Positions 4,830 to 11,466 of a DNA stretch of 11,466 nt are shown here, piece after piece (the stretch's first letter is position 1; each line of letters begins with the position of its first letter). The translations under genes and the position numbers were made by a program. The notes beneath the pieces were generated by a model. That model was given only the letters and a program-made list of their open reading frames with translations, was not told the origin of the DNA and searched no databases. The DNA comes from an uncultured Eubacteriales bacterium (lineage in GTDB: Bacteria; Bacillota; Clostridia; Oscillospirales; Acutalibacteraceae). The stretch spans positions 18,109 through 29,574 of the forward strand of contig CAQJOC010000004.1 of NCBI GenBank assembly GCA_948815685.1, given 5' to 3'.

Positions 4830-7800
4830 TTATTTTTTCCTTCTCTTCCTGTTTTTTCCTCTTCCACGCTTTGAAACGTACATCATAGCAAGAGTTGATG
4901 AAACTACCAAAGCTATCAGTCCGGTGTAAAAGGAAGATTTTAGATCGCCTTCTTTAAGAAAGTTCGAAGTAGTATTGTCCGCATAAATCGGAGGGTCTAT
5001 TTTTTCGAAACTTTGGGAAACCTCATCCGATATAAGTCCGGCATTGCTTTGAACTCTGAATTTATAAGAACCATTGGATTTAGCAGTATATATATATGTT
5101 TTTGTTTCTTCGTCAATATCTATATCTTCCCATATTGAGCTGCCATCTTCCTGAACTTGTACACTTTTAATTCCGGAAATACCTGCCGAAGGGTAAATCA
5201 TTACTTGCTTTTCTGTTTCATATTGTCCATCACTGGTTTTTATTTGAAGTGATGGTTTAACAGAATCTTGCATAATGGAAATTTTTCCTGTAACGCTTAC
5301 ATTTGATGAATTGTCCTCGGCTTTTAAATACAAAGTATGGATACCATCTTCAAAGTTATCAAGAACCGTGTTTTTTTGAGATAAATCGATTTCTTGTGGC
5401 TCTCCGTCATCGAGAATGTAAAAAGCATTTTTTACTCCCGAAACATCATCTGAAATATCCCCGATAGTAACCGAAGCTTTAGACGTCCACATCCCATCAA
5501 ACGGATAAATTATATCTATTTGCGGTTTTTTATTGTCAATAATCATATTGGGAGTTTTTTCATATGATGGATTCCCGGCTTCATCAACCGCTTTTACATA
5601 AACAATATACTTATTTCCGGGGTCAAGCTGTACTGTTTCACCTTCTATCCATTTTGTGCCGACAAATTCTTCTATTTCTTTATCCGTTGCAGGAAGATTA
5701 TCAATAACTTTTTCGAGTTCATCTCCTTCTAGGATAAAATAATATATAGCTTTCATTCCACTTTGAGTACTTGCCAGTGGTTCAGAAGTTCCGGGGGATT
5801 CATTTCCATCTGTTTGAGATTCTTTATTATTTTCCGAATCTTTATTTCCTTCTCCCTCTTGTGGCTGTGTTTCTTCACTGTTTGAAGAACTTTGGCTTTC
5901 GTCGGATTGGAGTGCAATTTCATCCGATAAAACCGCTATTCCGTTTTCGGAATTTTCAGGTTCATTTGTTTGTTCTGTATTTTGATTGTTTAGTCCGCTT
6001 TGCACCCTACTTTTGAACGCTGATCTGCTTATTATGCTATCGGGTATATTTCTTTGAACAGCTTCAAGATTGAGTTGTTCTATGCCGTCACGACCTGTAA
6101 TGTAAAGTGTTTGAGGTCCGTTAAAATAGTAGTTAACATCTCCGGTGCTATCAGATGAAGACCATTCGCCATTTTCAGAGGTTATATTTATTGAAGGTGC
6201 CGTAGTATCTTTTTTAATTACAAGTGTTTTTTCTTCGCTTTCAACGTTTAGGTTTTCATCTACAATCTTAAATGTATAAACATAAATTCCGTCTTCTTCA
6301 GGACCTTTGGCGATATATTTACCATCTGCATCAGGTTCCAATTCTTGGTATTCCCCTTCATTCACTTTATAATAAAATATCGGAGTATATGGGTTGCCGG
6401 AAGAATCTACCGGAGGGTTGTTGGAAGAATCATATAAAAGTATGGTTACGTCTTTATTTGTCCAGCTTCCGTCAACATATTCGACTTTTTCTCCGCTTCC
6501 GTCGGGCTCTGAAGTATCATCACTGCTTATTGTCGGAGATAAATTAAGAACAGGTTTTTCTATTAATATTTTATCCACGGTTAAAATCTGTTCTGAGGAA
6601 GTAACTCCCGCATTATTTGAAATTTTAAATTTATAAACTCCATTTTTTAAAGCTATATAAGTTATAGGTCTTTCCTCATCATTAAAAACGATTTCTTCCC
6701 ATTCGGTTTTTTCAGGCTCAAGAACAGTGATTGATTTTATTCCCGAATCTCCGCATATAGGTGTTATCGAAATTTTCTTTATAAATTCGGATTTTGTTTC
6801 ATCATAAGAAAACTGCAGCCAAGGTTCCGCTGAATCCTGTTTAACAGTAAAAACATCTGTCGACTCTGAAGTATTCCCCACGCCATCTTGTACGATAACT
6901 TTAACGTTATATTCGCCGTCGTCAAATCTCATTTCTATCGGCTTAGAAAAATCATCAACCGATACTTCTTCCGGTTCTTCATTCTCGATTTTATAAAATA
7001 CCTTAGATATACCCGATAAGCTGTCACCGATATCGTAAACAGTCATCACCGCCTCATCAGTCCAAGAGTTATTTTGTGGGAAATTGACGGAAAATTCGGG
7101 AGATTCACCGTCAATAGTTATGGTATCGGTGGATATATATAGACTATTTCCGGCAATATCTGTGATTTTTGCATAAACAATATATTGTTTACTCGGGGGT
7201 AAATCAATCATTTTATCGATTTCACCTGTCTCCCAATTAGAACCAACCTCACTTTCAATTGCTTGAGAACTACTTGCAAGTGTTCCGCTTATAGGCTGAT
7301 TATCCGCTCCGCTCTTAATAAAATATTTTATGTCGGAAGGTCCAATAGGAGAGTTTACTTCTGTAATTTTTACTTTTTGTGTGTTTTTAAACATAATATT
7401 ATTTAAAGGTTGAGTTATTGTTGCCCATTCGTGACTTGAATCAAGCACAATTTTCCCAACTGGAGGGGTAGAATACCTTTTCACTACAACGCTTATTTCA
7501 TCACTGGGTTGATTATCTGCTGAAATTATTTTAAATGTAAATGTATAATTACCATCAGTAGATACCACCGGCAACGTGCAAAACCCGTCCGAATCTGCTA
7601 CCAAAGATTTATAATCGGTATCCCCGTCATTGGGATCTCCCTCTTTTTTATATTTATATTCTGAAATAAGTATATTTTCCGTTGTATTTCTGAATTTAAT
7701 TAAAACATCCTGATTTGTCCAAGTGTCAAAGGTATACGGAGTCGATAAATTCGAGTTAAGATATGCAAAAACTTCAATGGCAGGTCTATCTTTATCTATT

Positions 7801-10800
7801 TTGTTGATTGGTATCTTTGAAGATTCCACAATTTTTCCTGCATTGTTCTCTATTTTGAAAATATAATTCCCCCTTTCGGTTATCGTGTATTGGTAAGAAT
7901 TTTTATTGTCCGATTCAGGAGAAAGTGTAATCCATTCCAAACTGTTTTCTTCTTTCACTTGAACGGATTTTATGCCGGAAGGTCCTACCGAAGTTGAAAT
8001 GGATGCAGTTTTAAAAGATGTATACGTTGAGTCGTCGACATCGACGGTTATAGTAGGAATCACCGTGTCTTGTCTTATACAAAATATATCTGAAGAAGAC
8101 GTGTTCCCGGCATTGTCTTCGGCAAATATTTGAACAAAAGTTTCTCCGTCTTCAAAATTAATATCAGCAATATTATCTTTTATTGTAAGAGGTAAAGGAT
8201 CTGCGTTATTTAGGTCTGCCGAATTCTTGGCAAGCTTATAATAAATAGACTTAAGTCCGGATAAATTATCGTTGACATTTGTAACCTCAATGGAAGCTTT
8301 ATCGTAAGTCCAATCAGTTTTGTTATACTTCGCTGTAAATGATGGTCCGGTGTTATCTATGACTATTTCATTGGTCATGGCGTAAGATATATTTCCGGCA
8401 GTATCTGCGGTTTTGGCATAAATAATATATTTTTTGTTACTCATAAGTCTAGAAGAAGAACCCGAAACCCATTTTGCAGTGTTCTCTATATCTTCGGGAG
8501 ATATTGGAGGATTGACAATTTCTCCGGCAGGGTTGCTCTCCATAATAAAGAAATTAGTATACGCTATGGGTGCAACAGGATGTGAAGAAATTATTTTAAA
8601 ATCTTCGTAAGCTGTTGTGAAAAATGTCTGAGAAGATATATTGTCTGCCGATATGTCACCTTTACCCCATGTTTCATTTCCGATTTTTATGGAAATTGAT
8701 GGAACTACATTGTTTTCTTTGATTGAAATCGGAACTATGTCACTTTCTATTCCTGAGGCAGATATAAGTTTAATGTTATAGGTTACTGTATCTCCGTTGG
8801 TATTGGGTTTTGTAATATTATGTGTAAATGAATGAGAAGAATTTCCGGTATAAATTAATTCCCAGTTGCCTTCAGAAGTGGTTCCGTTTGCCTTTAAAAC
8901 GGATTTTTGACACCAAAATTGAGTATTACCAAGATTTTTTTCATAATTTCCAATCTGTATAACAATGTCTTTATTAGTCCATTCTCCGTTTGTAAAAGGT
9001 TTTCCGGTAGAATCTTTTAAATCCAATTTGACAACCGGCTTAGTTTTATCGATTTGTGTAACAGGAACCGAAAATATTTCAGATACTACTCCTGCTCCGT
9101 TTGTCGCCCTAAATGAATAAGTCCCCTTGACGGTTGCATTATAAGAATAGGTGTAATCTTCACCTTGAATCGGATAAAGAGGAATCCATTGACTTCCTGC
9201 TGCCGAACTCTTCATCTCAAGTTTTATACTTCCGCCAGTCTCTTGCTTTGAAGATGGACCTAAATTATCAAGCTGTATAATAATTTCTTCCTCTTGAGCC
9301 GGAGAATCTAAAGGAGAATTTTTTCTGATTATGGCGGGTTTTAGCATATCCTGTTTAAATATAAGCGTTTTCGGAGGCAAAATAGCATTATCCTCTTCTC
9401 TTCTAAGTACATAACCGAATTCATCGCCTTGACTAAAAATATAATTATATTCGGGAGAATCTTTTCCGATTACGATTTTTTGTGCAAAACTGGAATTCGA
9501 TGCGGAACCACGCCTAATTGCATGATTTTGAGGAGCTGTAATAGAAATTTCACTTGTATACCATCCATTTAGACCTTGGGTCCCGTGAATCGAAGCTGTG
9601 GCATCAGAAGTCAAAACAGGATAAATAATGAATTCCGTATTTTGAGTTTCATCGTAATTAAATATATAATTTTTGTTTACGGATTCTGATGGATTAAGTC
9701 CGAAATTGTCTCGTATAATACGATACTCTACTCCGTTTTCCTCAGATGTGGCCATCGGGAGATTTTCAGAATCGAGGTTTTCACTCGGAATATCAATTTT
9801 TATTTTACCCTCAAACACCGGCATATATTTATCAATAGCACCATTGACAAAATATTCTATATCAAGTTTTTCTAAATTTTCTTTAGAGATTCCATATGCG
9901 GCAGATTGGCTGGGTTTGGGATACACTGTTAAAGGAGTAGGTTCTATTGTGAATTCTTTAGAAACTTTTCCTGTGAAATTGCCTAATCCCCATACTGTTA
10001 AAATTGCTTTTTCAGAGTTTACATCGGTATTGGCGAATATGTTATTTTCATATTCCAAATAATAGTCCTTATTTAAAGTAAGTCTTCTTTTTGTTCCACT
10101 GATGTTATGATATATTCCGGGCGACGGGGTCTGTGCTACACCATTAAATACCCGGTTTGAAATATCCTCTATGTCTATAATACTTTCAGACATTTCCAGT
10201 GTACCGATTTTTATTTTACACGAGAGTTCTCCGATGTAATTGTCTATTCCAAATACCTTAACATCATATGTTCCGGAATCAGTGAATGAGTAATTCTGTG
10301 CAAGCTTATAACTACCGCTTTGTATCTTTTCTTTTACAGTTCCGGTAATTTTGTAAACTTCCACAAAAGATTCATCTATAACCTGCGGATTACCGGTATA
10401 AGTAAGACTCTTTACTTGTTCGCATACAAATTCTCCCTCGCTGATAACAATCGGAGTTATGTTAAACGGTTTGCTGACGGAAGAATGAAAATTTGAGTCT
10501 TCTTTCGGATTAAAGGTCATATATGCTCTACCGACTCTGTCATTTCCAAGATAAGAAACGTCATAATCGACACCGTTTTTAAGCGGTATCTCCAAATCAC
10601 TTTTAGGTCGAAAAACAACACTGGGATTTGGAGCAAAATATCCTCCCGGCTCAAAAAGTATATCATCTATATCATCTATCGTAACTTTATTTAAGTCTTC
10701 TGTTATAATGTCAAAAGGAAGGGAAGTAAATCCACTGGAGTACAAGGACCCACTTTTAGGTACTATATTTACTTCAGGTTGAGATTTATTTCTTGCAGGT

Positions 10801-11465
10801 TTTCCGGTTAATGCATTTTTGTTTGCATCCGTATTATTTGCACAAAAAAGAATAGTATCGACGGAAGTACTTTGAAAGCCATCAGTATTCCAACTGGTAG
10901 CAGGGTAAACAGAAACAACCGGTATTATTTCAGCCCCATTATATACATAATTAGAGTCAACCTTTATTTTAGCGGAATCTATATCTTGTACATATGTCCA
11001 TGAGTAAAAGTCCTGAAATTTTTGATAACTGTATCCCGACAAGACCTTCGGCTGGTCTATCTCGTAGCAGTTCATCCCGGTAATAAAGGTAACGGTCTTA
11101 TCTGAAGAAACAGTGCTCACCCCCCCTCCGGCAAGTCCGGCTTCAGGGTCTAAATCGTGCTCAGAATCGCCATAAGCAAGTCTTCCCTCTCCTCCATCTC
11201 CTCCCAAAAGGGTGTAAACCGGAGCACCGGACCGAACTAAGCCTGCAATATTTAATGTCCCTGTTTGAGGAGATTTACCCTCAGTATCGCTTCTAACAGT
11301 GTTCTGTTCACCACCACCAGAGCCCCCGTTGTAACTCGTACCACCTCCATTTCCGACTCTACACGAAGCACCATGTCCGCCACCGCCGCCTGAATTGTAG
11401 CCTCTACCGCCGCCGCCTCCGCCGCCGCCTTCACCCATAGCATTTGCAGTGGCCTCGTGATCCCA
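4830..11465 (-). CDS. Giant multidomain surface protein, adhesin-like (5' end outside window)
   Basis: The frame is open to the right edge, nine codons before the first Met (11438), so at least 2,211 residues are present and the start is missing. Residue numbers here count from that Met. Residues up to about 106 are glycine-rich with GGGTSYNGG, like the ALK/LTK glycine-rich domain of bacterial surface proteins. Residues 258-502 hold three tandem modules of the 'LKNGVDYDVSY...GNFTGKVSKEFTI' type, and 503-607 an MBG-like module. Residues 608-2149 are 14 Ig-like domains in the order d-a-b-c-d-a-b-c-d-a-b-c-d-a; the d type resembles OmpL47/Ig-like repeats ('SGVKNAFYILDDGEP...AEDNSSN'). A single transmembrane segment (about 2169-2188) and the tail SKRGRGKNRKRRKK finish the protein. 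No LPXTG motif precedes it; the closest is FYTG. Family knowledge points to a stalk-like surface adhesin; the ligand is unknown. The Sec signal is presumably off-window. It is unlikely to be anything but a surface protein. Confidence 0.93.
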   Translation of the reverse strand, partial: WDHEATANAMGEGGGGGGGGRGYNSGGGGGHGASCRVGNGGGTSYNGGSGGGEQNTVRSDTEGKSPQTGTLNIAGLVRSGAPVYTLLGGDGGEGRLAYGDSEHDLDPEAGLAGGGVSTVSSDKTVTFITGMNCYEIDQPKVLSGYSYQKFQDFYSWTYVQDIDSAKIKVDSNYVYNGAEIIPVVSVYPATSWNTDGFQSTSVDTILFCANNTDANKNALTGKPARNKSQPEVNIVPKSGSLYSSGFTSLPFDIITEDLNKVTIDDIDDILFEPGGYFAPNPSVVFRPKSDLEIPLKNGVDYDVSYLGNDRVGRAYMTFNPKEDSNFHSSVSKPFNITPIVISEGEFVCEQVKSLTYTGNPQVIDESFVEVYKITGTVKEKIQSGSYKLAQNYSFTDSGTYDVKVFGIDNYIGELSCKIKIGTLEMSESIIDIEDISNRVFNGVAQTPSPGIYHNISGTKRRLTLNKDYYLEYENNIFANTDVNSEKAILTVWGLGNFTGKVSKEFTIEPTPLTVYPKPSQSAAYGISKENLEKLDIEYFVNGAIDKYMPVFEGKIKIDIPSENLDSENLPMATSEENGVEYRIIRDNFGLNPSESVNKNYIFNYDETQNTEFIIYPVLTSDATASIHGTQGLNGWYTSEISITAPQNHAIRRGSASNSSFAQKIVIGKDSPEYNYIFSQGDEFGYVLRREEDNAILPPKTLIFKQDMLKPAIIRKNSPLDSPAQEEEIIIQLDNLGPSSKQETGGSIKLEMKSSAAGSQWIPLYPIQGEDYTYSYNATVKGTYSFRATNGAGVVSEIFSVPVTQIDKTKPVVKLDLKDSTGKPFTNGEWTNKDIVIQIGNYEKNLGNTQFWCQKSVLKANGTTSEGNWELIYTGNSSHSFTHNITKPNTNGDTVTYNIKLISASGIESDIVPISIKENNVVPSISIKIGNETWGKGDISADNISSQTFFTTAYEDFKIISSHPVAPIAYTNFFIMESNPAGEIVNPPISPEDIENTAKWVSGSSSRLMSNKKYIIYAKTADTAGNISYAMTNEIVIDNTGPSFTAKYNKTDWTYDKASIEVTNVNDNLSGLKSIYYKLAKNSADLNNADPLPLTIKDNIADINFEDGETFVQIFAEDNAGNTSSSDIFCIRQDTVIPTITVDVDDSTYTSFKTASISTSVGPSGIKSVQVKEENSLEWITLSPESDNKNSYQYTITERGNYIFKIENNAGKIVESSKIPINKIDKDRPAIEVFAYLNSNLSTPYTFDTWTNQDVLIKFRNTTENILISEYKYKKEGDPNDGDTDYKSLVADSDGFCTLPVVSTDGNYTFTFKIISADNQPSDEISVVVKRYSTPPVGKIVLDSSHEWATITQPLNNIMFKNTQKVKITEVNSPIGPSDIKYFIKSGADNQPISGTLASSSQAIESEVGSNWETGEIDKMIDLPPSKQYIVYAKITDIAGNSLYISTDTITIDGESPEFSVNFPQNNSWTDEAVMTVYDIGDSLSGISKVFYKIENEEPEEVSVDDFSKPIEMRFDDGEYNVKVIVQDGVGNTSESTDVFTVKQDSAEPWLQFSYDETKSEFIKKISITPICGDSGIKSITVLEPEKTEWEEIVFNDEERPITYIALKNGVYKFKISNNAGVTSSEQILTVDKILIEKPVLNLSPTISSDDTSEPDGSGEKVEYVDGSWTNKDVTILLYDSSNNPPVDSSGNPYTPIFYYKVNEGEYQELEPDADGKYIAKGPEEDGIYVYTFKIVDENLNVESEEKTLVIKKDTTAPSINITSENGEWSSSDSTGDVNYYFNGPQTLYITGRDGIEQLNLEAVQRNIPDSIISRSAFKSRVQSGLNNQNTEQTNEPENSENGIAVLSDEIALQSDESQSSSNSEETQPQEGEGNKDSENNKESQTDGNESPGTSEPLASTQSGMKAIYYFILEGDELEKVIDNLPATDKEIEEFVGTKWIEGETVQLDPGNKYIVYVKAVDEAGNPSYEKTPNMIIDNKKPQIDIIYPFDGMWTSKASVTIGDISDDVSGVKNAFYILDDGEPQEIDLSQKNTVLDNFEDGIHTLYLKAEDNSSNVSVTGKISIMQDSVKPSLQIKTSDGQYETEKQVMIYPSAGISGIKSVQVQEDGSSIWEDIDIDEETKTYIYTAKSNGSYKFRVQSNAGLISDEVSQSFEKIDPPIYADNTTSNFLKEGDLKSSFYTGLIALVVSSTLAMMYVSKRGRGKNRKRRKK
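4992..5255 (-). other. Terminal Ig-like domain (a3) before the membrane anchor
   Basis: Residues about 2062-2149. The 'SGIKSVQVQEDGSSIWEDI' strand pair and 'NGSYKFRVQSNAGLIS' match earlier a domains at residues 1129-1219 and 1540-1629. A short linker of about 20 residues then leads to the transmembrane segment. Confidence 0.7.
5757..6008 (-). other. Acidic, Ser/Gln/Asn-rich low-complexity insertion in domain c3
   Basis: Residues 1811-1894 of the giant protein are nearly all E, S, N, Q, D, G, T and P, with no aromatic residue, unlike everything around them. They fall between the strand ending YITGRDG and the strand MKAIYYF, positions that are joined by a short loop in c1 and c2. Together with the preceding 20 or so residues they explain the extra length of c3. 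Confidence 0.75.
6552..7781 (-). repeat. Higher-order protein repeat 2 (b2-c2-d2-a2)
   Basis: Residues 1220-1629 of the giant protein, with linker prolines P1326 (b/c), P1447 (c/d), P1539 (d/a) and P1629 (a/b). The b domain opens with TWTNQDV, c ends 'YIVYAKITDIAGNS', d has SLSGISKVFY and ends QDSAEP, and a has GDSGIKSITV. Confidence 0.78.
7782..9035 (-). repeat. Higher-order protein repeat 1 (b1-c1-d1-a1)
   Basis: Residues 802-1219 of the giant protein, with linker prolines P913 (b/c), P1032 (c/d), P1128 (d/a) and P1219 (a/b). The b domain opens with EWTNKDI, c ends 'YIIYAKTADTAGNIS', d has NLSGLKSIYY and ends QDTVIP, and a has GPSGIKSVQV and ends KIDKDRP. Confidence 0.78.
9036..9617 (-). 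repeat. Leading half-unit of the higher-order repeat (d0-a0)
   Basis: Residues 608-801. The first domain ends QDMLKP701, matching the ends of d1-d3, and the second ends QIDKTKP801, matching a1. These are the most diverged members: d0 has the 'GWYTSEISITAP' opening and lacks the SGxK strand. Confidence 0.6.
9618..9932 (-). other. MBG-like module
   Basis: Residues 503-607. It opens 'LTVYPKPSQSAAYG' and closes with 'NKNYIFNYDETQNTEFIIYP', the typical beginning and end of MBG repeats in bacterial surface proteins, with the 'GVEYRIIRDNFGLNPS' strand between. Confidence 0.6.
9933..10667 (-). repeat. Three tandem 'YTG/GNYTG'-type Ig-like modules
   Basis: Residues about 258-329, 330-411 and 412-502. 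Each has some of the elements x-G-x-Q-x-P, a 'xLxxxxDYxxxY' strand, a Gly/Asn-rich turn and a closing 'xFTI' or 'xFNI' strand. The third is the best match (NGVAQTPSP, LNKDYYLEYENN, GLGNFTGKVSKEFTI). Such modules are common in secreted proteins of Clostridia. Confidence 0.55.
11121..11465 (-). other. Glycine-rich region, ALK/LTK GRD-like, in a local GC-rich patch
   Basis: From the window edge to about residue 106. It contains eight consecutive glycines (4-11), GGGGGHG, GNGGGTSYNGG and further GG pairs, interspersed with Tyr, Asn and Ser as in the PF12810-type domain. Glycine codons here are largely GGC and GGT, making the DNA much richer in GC than the rest of the window. Confidence 0.6.
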
Positions 11466-11466
11466 G

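Larger units (their letters stand above)
4992..6551 (-). repeat. Higher-order protein repeat 3 (b3-c3-d3-a3)
   Basis: Residues 1630-2149 of the giant protein. Domain ends set by the Pro linkers are P1748 (b/c), P1972 (c/d), P2062 (d/a) and P2149 (a end). The unit is 520 residues against 410-418 in the other two because c3 is 224 residues instead of 119-121. Confidence 0.75.

Noticed and set aside
9673..10062. A 129-codon plus-strand frame opposite the giant gene
   Set aside because: It lies antisense to well-recognised MBG and YTG-type modules, has no ribosome-binding site worth noting, and looks like a mirror of the coding frame.
11252..11443. A 63-codon minus-strand frame rich in Ala and Val
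   Set aside because: It is the glycine-codon tract read one base out of phase with the main frame.

Overview
The window looks like a chromosomal stretch from a low-GC Gram-positive, probably a fermentative anaerobe of the Clostridia/Tissierellia kind. This is inferred from the AT-rich intergenic DNA, strong Shine-Dalgarno sites, consensus sigma-A promoters, a PTS permease, a TM288-type ABC exporter and a very large surface protein with a C-terminal membrane anchor. The genus cannot be named from the sequence.

Layout: (1) 2-1066, plus strand, is the 3' end of an ABC exporter half-transporter cut by the left edge. (2) 1067-1340 holds a perfect 16-bp hairpin inside a roughly 140-bp repeat, then the promoter of the next gene. 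(3) 1341-2945, plus strand, is a glucose-superfamily PTS EIICB permease followed by a GC-rich terminator. (4) 3277-3639, minus strand, is a 120-residue protein of unknown function with its own promoter and terminator. (5) 3640-4059 holds that promoter, the second copy of the intergenic repeat in opposite orientation, and a perfect consensus promoter. (6) 4060-4713, plus strand, is a 217-residue secreted protein of unknown function. (7) A bidirectional terminator lies between convergent genes. (8) 4830 to the right edge, minus strand, is the last 2,211 or so residues of a giant surface protein.

The giant protein reads, N to C: glycine-rich region (ALK/LTK GRD-like), a stretch of unclear fold, three tandem 'YTG/GNYTG'-type modules, an MBG-like module, then 14 Ig-like domains and a transmembrane anchor with a very basic tail. 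The Ig-like domains follow a fixed order of four types (a, b, c, d) repeated about every 407-418 residues, with one roughly 105-residue expansion in the third c domain.

The genes are separate transcription units and no shared pathway is evident. The exporter and sugar permease are ordinary transport functions; the secreted protein and giant adhesin-like protein are the accessory part. The two most unusual signals are the inverted pair of intergenic repeats (118/141 aligned columns identical) enclosing the permease and the 120-residue gene, and the four-domain higher-order repeat in the giant protein.
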